Assembly (NCBI GenBank): GCA_001001375.1
Contig: LCNU01000011.1
Location: 1-35,587 of the forward strand
Source of the DNA: Candidatus Amesbacteria bacterium GW2011_GWC1_47_15
Lineage (GTDB): Bacteria; Patescibacteriota; Microgenomatia; CAZETR01; Amesbacteraceae
Direction: 5' to 3'
Length of the DNA stretch: 35,587 bases
Below the pieces are notes generated by a model. The model was not told the DNA's origin and did not search any database. It saw only the letters and a list, made by a program, of their open reading frames with translations. The position numbers and the translations under genes are program-made. Positions 1 through 6,439 of the stretch are shown piece by piece. Within the stretch, counting starts at the first letter, position 1. Each line of letters opens with the position of its first letter.

Positions 1-1
1 C

Positions 2-100
2 ACTCATTCTCAGCTCGCCAGTTCGGAATTTTTAGGTCTGGGAATTCTCTCCGATACCACCCAGTATCTACGCTCCAAAAAAACCACCCCCCTTATCTAA
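2..100 (+). CDS. C-terminal fragment of an unidentified protein, cut by the window edge
   Basis: Frame 2 on the plus strand is open from the left edge to a TAA at 98-100 and encodes 32 residues ending in LRSKKTTPLI. The open frame ends exactly where the minus-strand gene at 97-609 ends, so the two stops overlap, which is the compact convergent arrangement seen elsewhere in this window (for example 15746-15749). The segment GLGILSDTTQYL looks protein-like, but it is too short to assign a family. It could be a chance open frame. Confidence 0.35.
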   Translation, partial: THSQLASSEFLGLGILSDTTQYLRSKKTTPLI

Positions 101-609
101 TCCTGTTTCAACCGTATGTATACTGTTTTTCCCTGATGTACTTCCTGTCGGAGTACCAAGCTTCTTTCCGGTGGCGGCGTCGTCCTCCAGACGGTCGGCT
201 TATTTCGGGGAGGGCGGTAGCGAGGACCCACTCTTCTTTGCTTGACCCCGGCAGTCTCTTCAGGAAAAAACATATTGCCCGGATCATAAGTCCATCCTTT
301 TTCATTTCTCTTTTCAAACATCCCCATCCTGCCGATCAATTCCCTCATCCTGACCGGATTTTTTATCCCCGTTATTTCCATGGCTTGTTCAAGAGTCAAT
401 ACAGGCCGGTACTCTTCCGTTGCCGGATTCCATCCCGGTTCATATAAAGCCCGGCGCAATATAATATCCGGTTGTTCCATAAAATCAATTTCCCCGTCAA
501 TGCGCGCTGGTTTTTCCTTAACCCTTCCCATTTGTGGGATTATATATCGACTGTTTTCTAAGTGTAAGGCTAAACCACCTTTTACCTCGTAGATCCTGAA
601 AATCCGCAT
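97..609 (-). CDS. hypothetical protein, possible small DNA-binding fold with basic proline-rich tail
   Basis: This is a 170-residue protein that I do not recognise. Its middle (about residues 60-115) contains a helix-rich stretch, TLEQAMEITGIKNP followed by RMRELIGRMGMF, that could be a winged-helix-like unit. The last 45 residues are rich in Arg and Pro (RRVGPRYRPPRNKP). The chosen ATG at 609 has an AGGAG about 15 nt upstream, which is rather far, and it overlaps the end of the methyltransferase gene by 92 bp. An internal ATG at 531 (144 aa) would reduce the overlap to 14 bp but has no visible ribosome-binding site. The product is unknown and the start is uncertain. Confidence 0.55.
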   Translation of the reverse strand: MRIFRIYEVKGGLALHLENSRYIIPQMGRVKEKPARIDGEIDFMEQPDIILRRALYEPGWNPATEEYRPVLTLEQAMEITGIKNPVRMRELIGRMGMFEKRNEKGWTYDPGNMFFPEETAGVKQRRVGPRYRPPRNKPTVWRTTPPPERSLVLRQEVHQGKTVYIRLKQD

Positions 610-1153
610 ATTCTTTTACTAATTCTCCTGGAAGCATAGATTCAACATTTTCCGGTGTATACAAATAAAACGTACGGGTACCCATGTTATCTTCTCTTTT
701 TACCTCTCTGTATTCTCCATTTTGTAAAGATATAAAAAATGTTCCGCCATCATTTAAACTTCTATTTGCATTCATTAGTACTGCCTTAAAGGTCTCCATA
801 TCCGCGTGCAATAGTGATGCGAAAGCTATGATAAAGTCAACATTTTTTGGAAAAACAAATTCGTTAAATTTTGACACTTTAAAACTCACCCCTGGGTTGT
901 ACCTCCTGGCCTCCTTAATTAGATCTTCTGAGGCGTCCATGCCTAAATAATCATGGGTGTACTTTAAAATCTCCTTTGCATCTCTTCCGTTCCCACAACC
1001 TAACTCCACCACCTTTGGATTTTTTCGAGTTACCTTTGAAAAAATCCATTCAATATCTTTGGTTCTTACCCCTCGCGCTAAAGATTCTTCGATATATTCC
1101 ACGGAATGAACGTTGTATGAATTTATGGTTTGTTCTGTCTTATCCACTTTCAA
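518..1153 (-). CDS. class I SAM-dependent methyltransferase
   Basis: The 211-residue protein has the Rossmann-fold methyltransferase signature. Motif I is VVELGCGNGRD (about residues 47-57), followed by the acidic motif LGMDASEDLI, and then NVDFIIAFASLLHA and LNDGGTFFISL as motifs IV and V. This matches the Methyltransf_11/25 type that methylates small molecules or proteins; the substrate cannot be read from the sequence. The start is a TTG at 1151-1153 preceded by an excellent Shine-Dalgarno (AGGGAG, 7 nt spacer), one of the few clear ribosome-binding sites in the window. The gene lies 11 nt downstream of the CYTH gene, probably in one operon. Its 3' end overlaps the next ORF. Confidence 0.85.
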   Translation of the reverse strand: MKVDKTEQTINSYNVHSVEYIEESLARGVRTKDIEWIFSKVTRKNPKVVELGCGNGRDAKEILKYTHDYLGMDASEDLIKEARRYNPGVSFKVSKFNEFVFPKNVDFIIAFASLLHADMETFKAVLMNANRSLNDGGTFFISLQNGEYREVKREDNMGTRTFYLYTPENVESMLPGELVKEYADFQDLRGKRWFSLTLRKQSIYNPTNGKG

Positions 1154-1164
1154 TATTTTACTCC

Positions 1165-1734
1165 CTACCTGTTTACCTGCTTTTCAAAAGTCAGTACCAG
1201 AAAGTCTTTTTCCCTAAGTCCGTATATATCAAATATCTGCATGGCGGACAGGATTTTCTTTTTTTGCGGGTCCAGACCCAAATCTTCGGCTGCTTTGTCA
1301 ATTGCCTCCCAACTCGGTCCTTCGATCTCCAAATACGGCGGCAGTACGGGCCATATGTCGATATCAAAAACTATATTTCCTTTCGTATATGTTATCCGCT
1401 TTTTCTCTTCATAGAATTTGATCCCAAAACCGGCTTTTTCCATAATCATCGCCGTCTTCTCAAATTCCCCCACCGCAACCTCGATCTCCTCCATACCGGC
1501 GTCATTTGCCACCCCATCCTTCATTCCCAACCTCTGTTTATAAGCCAGGGTTACTTTGCTGCCCATATCCCGCAGCCGGATCCATGCTCCCATTTTGTCC
1601 AACCGCCAATCGGGATAATCGTAAACTTTCTGCCGAATCAATACCTCGGATTTTTTTACAGCTCCTGTCGCCAACAACTTTTTTTGAATCCCTTCCGGAT
1701 CGATATCCAGATATTTGGCCTCAATCTCTTCCAT
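1165..1734 (-). CDS. CYTH domain protein (class IV adenylate cyclase / triphosphatase-like)
   Basis: The 189-residue protein opens with EEIEAKYLDID, the ExExK signature of CYTH enzymes, which bind triphosphates with divalent metal inside a beta-tunnel. Further typical elements are RQKVYDYPDWRLDK, AWIRLRDMGSKVTLAYKQR, MEEIEVAVG, and the acidic EKKRITYTKGNIVFDIDIWP ... PYLEIEG near residues 110-137. Family members include inorganic triphosphatases, thiamine triphosphatases and CyaB-type adenylate cyclases; sequence alone does not tell which reaction is catalysed here. The ATG at 1734 overlaps the end of the small zinc-ribbon gene by 14 bp, suggesting translational coupling. Confidence 0.85.
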   Translation of the reverse strand: MEEIEAKYLDIDPEGIQKKLLATGAVKKSEVLIRQKVYDYPDWRLDKMGAWIRLRDMGSKVTLAYKQRLGMKDGVANDAGMEEIEVAVGEFEKTAMIMEKAGFGIKFYEEKKRITYTKGNIVFDIDIWPVLPPYLEIEGPSWEAIDKAAEDLGLDPQKKKILSAMQIFDIYGLREKDFLVLTFEKQVNR

Positions 1735-1897
1735 GTTTTAATTTTACAATCTGTTTTACCCCGCACCAGGGGCAAAACCACTCTTTTTTTTCCGGATCCG
1801 CGTCCCCTATACTCCACCACTTCCCGCATACCCCGCACCTAAAATGCCACAGCTTCTCTTTTGCGATCTCCAGTATCTCTTTTGCCTTGATTAGCAT
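1721..1897 (-). CDS. small zinc-ribbon protein, 58 aa
   Basis: An ATG at 1897 opens a 58-codon frame to a TGA at 1721-1723. The protein begins with a short basic helix (residues 1-16) followed by CGVC at 21-24 and CPWC at 42-45, so two CxxC knuckles 17 residues apart form a classic zinc ribbon. A WW pair and an acidic stretch lie between them. It sits 14 nt after the nrdJ stop and overlaps the CYTH start by 14 bp, filling an otherwise empty gap in a minus-strand run. Function is unknown; small ribbons of this kind bind nucleic acid or act as protein adaptors. Confidence 0.65.
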   Translation of the reverse strand: MLIKAKEILEIAKEKLWHFRCGVCGKWWSIGDADPEKKEWFCPWCGVKQIVKLKHGRD

Positions 1898-1911
1898 ATT
1901 GAGTGCCCGCT

Positions 1912-4296
1912 TCAGCTTACACCCTGTGCCGCTATCTCCCCGCCTTTTCCGTCCGGCACAAACTCAATCTCGCACGCTCCTGCAATACACGCCAGTTCCT
2001 GAGCCGCCTTGGTATAATCCTCTTCTTCATACCGGTACAGTTTGGAAAAATCGATATTGGGAAACTTTGCTGCCAGTGCTTCATACGTCTCCCGGTCAAC
2101 TTCCTCAAAAGGCATCTGAGCATATTTGGCGTCAAAAGCCGGCAGGAAAGACATCCCTCCGATCATGTCACGGTGTTCCCACACCCACTTGATCAGCTCG
2201 ATCACTTCATCTGGGTGATAAGTGATAGTCACGCTGGGATTGTGCTCGGTCCAATGGATTTTGTTTTGCAGCCAATACTCGCACTGCCGGATAGCCGACC
2301 GGCCTTTTCTGACCACAGCCCCTTCCGGTGATTTCACCGGGAAATGAGCTACCCAGGTATTGGCCGAATCTTTACTCTGTCCGTTTTCCGGATCCATCGG
2401 CACCCCTGAATCCTGCAACACTTTAAACATGGGAGTATGTGTCCCTACCCGCACATTTCTTACGTAATAAGAAGACCACCTGGCGTGCAGTCCTGACGCA
2501 CAGTCAAATAACTGCGACGAATTGCCGGAGGGTTTTACACAGGTAACGGAAGCCGCCTGGTTTATACCCAGTTGCTGGGTAATTTTCCGGTTTGTCTCTA
2601 CCGCCACCTGCCTGAGCCGGCTCATCACCGCCGGATTCTGAATCACCTGGCTGTCCAATTGACCGGTAATATCTACACCCACCAGTCTCTCCTCTTGGCA
2701 ATTTTGCTTCCACATTGGTCTCAATCCCGGAAAATTTGTCGCCAGTGCCTGGATGGTGCCGATGACGGCTGCGAGTTCTACTTTCTCGCTCAGCGATTCA
2801 TAAGAATCTCCCTGCCGCGCAATTGCGATACTCAGGTTGCAAAACTCGTATGGCCTCAAAACAATTTCCCCGCAGGGATTGGTCCCGAATTCCGCCTCGG
2901 CTCTTCTTGCCGGCCGCAGGGATATCGCTGACTGTCGGTTGAATATTCCTGGTTCTCCCCTGCCTCCGTTTACCATTTCCAGCATCTGCGCTACCAGTTC
3001 CGGTTGGGTTATACCCCTATCGGGCCATACGGCGGAATTGTTGGCATTCCATCTCTGTGAATTTTCCCGTTCAAAATCCCCGTTCTTGCAATCGCGCATC
3101 TCCGCGTCGTCCCAGTCAAACAGGGAAATCATAGCTGTCCGCCGCATACCTCCGGATACCGCCGCGTTGCCCACTTCGCAGACAATATCGTGCGCATCCA
3201 GAGGCCGCAGGAAACTCCCCTGCCTGGCCAATAACCTGGCCCGCACAAATTCCAGCATGTGTTTTAAAGGTTCCGGTCCCGATGCTCTGCCCCCCTTTGT
3301 CTTAAGTATCGCCCCTGCCGGTCTGATCTGGGAATAATCAAATTTAATATCTCCTCCTTCAAACCATAGGGACAAACCCACCCTCAAAGCATCGGACCAC
3401 CCCTCTGTGGTATCGGCAACTGAATATGTCAACGGCAGGCTGCCGGTCTGGCGTCTTACCCTGGGCAGGTTCTCCACATACTTGCTTTCCACCGAAAATC
3501 CCACTCCGCATCCGTTCATGGAAATTAACAAAGGCTCTACAAACGAGTCCACACTGTCAATCGGCAGATAGGAACAGTTATAAATGGCGATGTTATTTCT
3601 CCCGGCCGCCGGACCTGCCATCGCCAGCAGCCGCATTGAGGGTGCAGCTTTCATCTCGAGTATTCCCCTGGAAATCCATTTATAGGTGTCTGCGTCCACT
3701 TTCTCCCCGGCCAGTTCATGTAAAAAAGATAAAGCCCTGTCTACTGTTTCCTTCCAGGTTTCCCTTCTGCCCACTTCATAGCTGAACCGGGAGTACTTGT
3801 CAAAAAACTGGAATTTTTGCAGCTGTGAAGGAAAATAGATTTCCGATTCTTCAAACGCCGCCCTGACTTCTTCCGGAACCGGCCTTGTCTCCCTCAGCTT
3901 GGCGTGTTCTGCCCGGTAAAGAATATAATGCTTGGCTGCGCTGAATTCACCTGCTGCCTGCAATATCATCTCCACCACATCCTGGACCTGCTCCACTGTA
4001 GGTTCCTTGTATCGCGCTGCCACCGCGTTTATCACCTGTCGGGTCAGATCAGGGATCGTTGTATTCGGATCTGCTCCCAGGCTGGCGAAGCATTTTGTGA
4101 TCGCTTTCTCTATTTTCTGGGCGTCAAAGGACATTACACGCCCGTCTCTTTTAATAATAGTTTTTGGTAAAACCAACTCCTCTGCCCCTTTTAGTATTAA
4201 ACGAACATGCCCGTTACCCGTTTTCCCGTTTCCGTTTATCACTTTCCTGGGTCTCCCTTTCTGCTTATGTAATTGTTGGATTTTTTTTTCGGGCAT
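1912..4296 (-). CDS. nrdJ: adenosylcobalamin-dependent (class II) ribonucleoside-triphosphate reductase with N-terminal ATP cone
   Basis: This is a 794-residue reductase that makes deoxyribonucleotides using a B12-derived radical. An ATP cone lies at about 44-130 (KTIIKRDGRVMSFDAQKIEKAI). The catalytic barrel contains NCSYLPID (Cys241), NPCGEI (thiyl-forming Cys475 and Glu477) and Cys486. The 11-residue spacing Cys475-Cys486 matches Cys408-Cys419 of the monomeric Lactobacillus leichmannii enzyme. The C-terminal CIAGAC (Cys770, Cys775) matches the shuttle cysteine pair of that enzyme. The NCSYLPIDS context also points to the monomeric RTPR type rather than the dimeric one. nrdR lies 3 nt upstream, so the two are almost certainly cotranscribed. 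I see no class I or III reductase in the window. The first 40 residues are basic and poorly conserved in appearance. Confidence 0.96.
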   Translation of the reverse strand: MPEKKIQQLHKQKGRPRKVINGNGKTGNGHVRLILKGAEELVLPKTIIKRDGRVMSFDAQKIEKAITKCFASLGADPNTTIPDLTRQVINAVAARYKEPTVEQVQDVVEMILQAAGEFSAAKHYILYRAEHAKLRETRPVPEEVRAAFEESEIYFPSQLQKFQFFDKYSRFSYEVGRRETWKETVDRALSFLHELAGEKVDADTYKWISRGILEMKAAPSMRLLAMAGPAAGRNNIAIYNCSYLPIDSVDSFVEPLLISMNGCGVGFSVESKYVENLPRVRRQTGSLPLTYSVADTTEGWSDALRVGLSLWFEGGDIKFDYSQIRPAGAILKTKGGRASGPEPLKHMLEFVRARLLARQGSFLRPLDAHDIVCEVGNAAVSGGMRRTAMISLFDWDDAEMRDCKNGDFERENSQRWNANNSAVWPDRGITQPELVAQMLEMVNGGRGEPGIFNRQSAISLRPARRAEAEFGTNPCGEIVLRPYEFCNLSIAIARQGDSYESLSEKVELAAVIGTIQALATNFPGLRPMWKQNCQEERLVGVDITGQLDSQVIQNPAVMSRLRQVAVETNRKITQQLGINQAASVTCVKPSGNSSQLFDCASGLHARWSSYYVRNVRVGTHTPMFKVLQDSGVPMDPENGQSKDSANTWVAHFPVKSPEGAVVRKGRSAIRQCEYWLQNKIHWTEHNPSVTITYHPDEVIELIKWVWEHRDMIGGMSFLPAFDAKYAQMPFEEVDRETYEALAAKFPNIDFSKLYRYEEEDYTKAAQELACIAGACEIEFVPDGKGGEIAAQGVS

Positions 4297-4299
4297 TTT

Positions 4300-4749
4300 T
4301 CAGTTGGCTGCTTTTTCTAAAAGTTTTTCAAACCCTGTTATATCTGCCAATTCAAAGTACACGCTGGCAAATCTCAGCCAGGCAACTTTATCGATATTCC
4401 TCAGACGTTTGAGGATCATTTTTCCGATAGTCTTACTGGAAATTTCGCTGACTTCTTTTCGGCGCACTTCCCTCTCGACTTCATCGGCAAGCGACGCTAC
4501 CAGGTCAATCGATATGGGCCGTTTGTCAAAAGACCGGATCACTCCCCTTACAATTTTTTCCCGGTCAAAGGGCTGTCTGCTCCCGTCGCGTTTGATGACA
4601 AACAGCGTCGGTCCTTCGATCCGCTCAAAAGTCGTGAACCGCTTTAGGCACTTTCCGCACTCCCTTCTGCGTCTCAGGGTTTGGCCGTCTTCAGTCACTC
4701 TCGACTCAAGTACGGAAGTATCATGCGCCCCGCAAAACGGACACTTCAT
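4300..4749 (-). CDS. nrdR: transcriptional repressor NrdR
   Basis: The 149-residue protein has the NrdR architecture: a zinc ribbon with CPFC (Cys3, Cys6) and CGKC (Cys31, Cys34), the conserved ESRVTEDGQTLRRRREC between them, then an ATP cone (about 49-139, starting LFVIKRDGSRQPFDREKI). NrdR senses the ATP/dATP balance and represses ribonucleotide reductase genes; nrdJ follows after 3 nt. I chose the ATG at 4749 because the family starts with MKCPFC. An upstream in-frame TTG at 4764 would add five residues, but its AGGGGA lies directly against it. A possible NrdR half-site lies upstream at 4798-4813. Confidence 0.95.
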   Translation of the reverse strand: MKCPFCGAHDTSVLESRVTEDGQTLRRRRECGKCLKRFTTFERIEGPTLFVIKRDGSRQPFDREKIVRGVIRSFDKRPISIDLVASLADEVEREVRRKEVSEISSKTIGKMILKRLRNIDKVAWLRFASVYFELADITGFEKLLEKAAN

Positions 4750-4797
4750 TTTTTTTATTTTCAATCCCCTACATCTAGGGGTACATACCAGACTAAA

Positions 4798-4813
4798 ACA
4801 CTAAATATCTTCG
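4798..4813 (-). promoter_or_regulatory. possible NrdR box upstream of nrdR-nrdJ
   Basis: Read on the minus strand the site ends in ATATTTAGTGT. It matches 11 of 16 positions of the E. coli NrdR box consensus as I remember it (acaCwAtATaTwGtgt), with one half nearly perfect and the other poor. It lies about 50 nt upstream of the nrdR start and just after a TTGACC that could serve as a -35. NrdR boxes usually occur in pairs and I could not find a convincing second one. Confidence 0.3.
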
Positions 4814-4851
4814 GTCAACTACTAATTACCACATCAAAAGCTATCAACTAT

Positions 4852-5604
4852 CTACTTAGATTCCCTCAAAGCCTGCGCACTTTTTTCCCCCAATGCTTTG
4901 GTTTCGCTCAATGTCCCTTCCAGTACTGTCCTCTGCGTCCCGTCGGTTTTTTCCGCCAGTTCGGTAAGAACCTCCGCATGTTTAGCGCAGGCATCGTTTA
5001 ATTTTAAAAGCAGGCTTTTGACATCCTTGCCTTGGGAAGATGCTTTTACGGTCCGGTTTACTGCCGACTGCAGATACTTTTCTGCCTTCGTCGCGGTCGA
5101 AACACCTTCAGCAACTTTGCCTCCTTCAGTCAGCGCTATTGCTGCGTTTATCCTTTTGTCGGCATATAGAAGTTCTTTTTCCGCTTTTCTCTCTTCTCCC
5201 CTGGTTAACCACAACACCACCCGATCCCTGACGGCTTTAATCCTGTAAAGTGGACTGTCCGGCAGGACTCCCGGATAGGGCAGGTAATAATTGACTTTTA
5301 CTGTTTGTTCCGGCGTGGGAGTAGGAGTTATTGTTTGCGGGTAAACTTTCAGAGGATTGGAGACAGCCAGCAGTGATAGCAGCAATATTGCCACGGCAAA
5401 AACCATGGCCGCCGAACTTGCCGCTGCCGCTACTTTCCAGCTTCCCCACGTCTTGTTAAAAAAAGAAACTTGTCCCGAATTTTTGAAAAAATCCCTGAAT
5501 CCAATCAGTCGGACTGAAAACTGCCGGTCTTGGGTGGAAGCAACCTTCATGGGGTACCCATAAGTATGCCATAAACTGTCAAGAACAACAAGCCGCATGG
5601 GCAT
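4852..5604 (-). CDS. membrane-anchored DUF5667 domain protein
   Basis: The protein has 250 residues. Residues 57-82 form one strongly hydrophobic membrane segment preceded by a basic cytoplasmic part. It is followed by a short threonine/proline linker (TITPTPTPEQ) and an extracytoplasmic helical domain starting with LPYPGVLPDSPLYRIK, the DUF5667 signature, then alternating charged helices up to residue 250. The family is common in candidate-phyla bacteria and its role is unknown; other members accompany extracytoplasmic sigma/anti-sigma genes, but none is visible here. The ATG at 5604 leaves 6 nt after the upstream stop but has no clear ribosome-binding site. An ATG at 5550 (232 aa) is an alternative start. 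Confidence 0.75.
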   Translation of the reverse strand: MPMRLVVLDSLWHTYGYPMKVASTQDRQFSVRLIGFRDFFKNSGQVSFFNKTWGSWKVAAAASSAAMVFAVAILLLSLLAVSNPLKVYPQTITPTPTPEQTVKVNYYLPYPGVLPDSPLYRIKAVRDRVVLWLTRGEERKAEKELLYADKRINAAIALTEGGKVAEGVSTATKAEKYLQSAVNRTVKASSQGKDVKSLLLKLNDACAKHAEVLTELAEKTDGTQRTVLEGTLSETKALGEKSAQALRESK

Positions 5605-5610
5605 TTATTC

Positions 5611-6117
5611 TTATCTCTGAATACGAATATTACCCGAAACTTGGCATCCCTGAAGAGCTTCATCCATCCGTGTTGAAATCTCAGTTACCAGTTCGCCGGC
5701 TTCTCCCAGCGAAATCAGGGACTTATGGTCGGGAAAATAATGAAACAGCCTGTTTCTGGCTCTTTTCCATGTTTCCCACAGTTTCCTCGGTATCTCGTCT
5801 CCCCCGCACTTTCCGGACAATTTTCCGTACACCCATCCGTGCCGGTAGCGGGTAGGCAGGGAGGGCGACATGGCTCTGCCGATCCTGAAATGTTCTCCGC
5901 GGTACTGGTAGCCCCGTATAAGTCCCAAATCCAGAAGCAGTTTTTTTAAAAATCCTTCATACGCCTTCGCCGCCCCGAAAACAATAAACGAGTAGTCGTG
6001 ATTGAACATTAAAGTTTGAGTATTAAACACTTTCAAAAGCGAAATGCTTTGCTGCATCAAATCTCTCATCGGCTCATCCAGATAAGCCCACCAGTTCGTC
6101 TGTTCAAAATCATCCAC
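5611..6117 (-). CDS. HEPN-like domain protein, RnlA-type
   Basis: From a GTG at 6117 the gene encodes 168 residues. I prefer this start because GGGGA lies 8 nt upstream and the preceding gene ends just before it; the longer frame to 6198 would overlap that gene by 77 bp. A helix with FIVFGAAKAYEGFLKKLLLDLGLI is followed by FRIGRAM and then KRARNRLFHYFP, which contains the Rx4H motif (Arg121, His126) of HEPN ribonucleases. The overall pattern recalls the C-terminal part of RnlA-family toxins, but this is from memory of the family and not a search. No adjacent gene resembles an RnlB antitoxin. It may be an RNase, or a nucleotide-binding protein without activity. Confidence 0.55.
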   Translation of the reverse strand: MDDFEQTNWWAYLDEPMRDLMQQSISLLKVFNTQTLMFNHDYSFIVFGAAKAYEGFLKKLLLDLGLIRGYQYRGEHFRIGRAMSPSLPTRYRHGWVYGKLSGKCGGDEIPRKLWETWKRARNRLFHYFPDHKSLISLGEAGELVTEISTRMDEALQGCQVSGNIRIQR

Positions 6118-6121
6118 TTTT

Positions 6122-6400
6122 TTATCCCCAGAGATTAAAAAGCCCGCCCAATACCAATAGGATTGACAATCCAAGCCAGCCCAGGATAAAGCCGACAACT
6201 ATTTTAAGTATCCAGTCCAGTACTTTTTCTTCCTGCGGATCCAGCTGGTCAACCGCCAGAATCCCGTCTTCATTTATTCCAGTTTGTCTTTCCTCGAGCC
6301 ATTTCGGCGCTGCCGTATCCGCAGTTACTACCCGGGCTGTTTGTGACTTGTTATTTTTTTGGGATCTGGATTTTGCGGCTTGGGGTTTTTTCCGGGCCAT
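6122..6400 (-). CDS. small membrane protein, unknown
   Basis: The preferred start at 6400 gives 92 residues; a frame extension to 6436 exists but lacks start signals. The first 25 residues are Lys/Arg/Ser/Gln rich (MARKKPQAAKSRSQKNNKSQ), then comes an acidic middle and a single C-terminal hydrophobic span (about 65-90, WILKIVVGFILGWLGLSILL). A -10-like TATATT ends 7 nt before the ATG, so the transcript may be leaderless. It heads the minus-strand group that contains the HEPN-like and DUF5667 genes. The family is not recognised. Confidence 0.6.
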   Translation of the reverse strand: MARKKPQAAKSRSQKNNKSQTARVVTADTAAPKWLEERQTGINEDGILAVDQLDPQEEKVLDWILKIVVGFILGWLGLSILLVLGGLFNLWG

Positions 6401-6413
6401 ACTACATAATATA
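6401..6413 (-). promoter_or_regulatory. -10 element TATATT 7 nt before the ATG at 6400
   Basis: The hexamer occupies 6408-6413 on the minus strand. The 7-nt gap would place transcription start at or next to the ATG. It is divergent from the promoter at 6427-6432, with no overlap of the two -10 boxes. Confidence 0.4.
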
Positions 6414-6426
6414 ACCCCCAACCCGT

Positions 6427-6439
6427 TATAATTCAACTC
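6427..6439 (+). promoter_or_regulatory. consensus -10 TATAAT 7 nt before the PBP start at 6440
   Basis: A perfect TATAAT lies at 6427-6432 and the ATG begins at 6440, so initiation 7 nt downstream of the -10 would start on the A of the start codon. There is no Shine-Dalgarno. No good -35 is visible at 17 bp. Confidence 0.55.

Noticed and set aside
976-1842. 288-codon open frame on the plus strand
   Set aside because: It lies opposite the CYTH, zinc-ribbon and methyltransferase genes, has a composition typical of an antisense frame (many Cys, Phe, Pro, His) and no motif.
3932-4804. 290-codon open frame on the plus strand
   Set aside because: It is antisense to nrdJ and nrdR, both of which have clear family motifs; the antisense translation has none.
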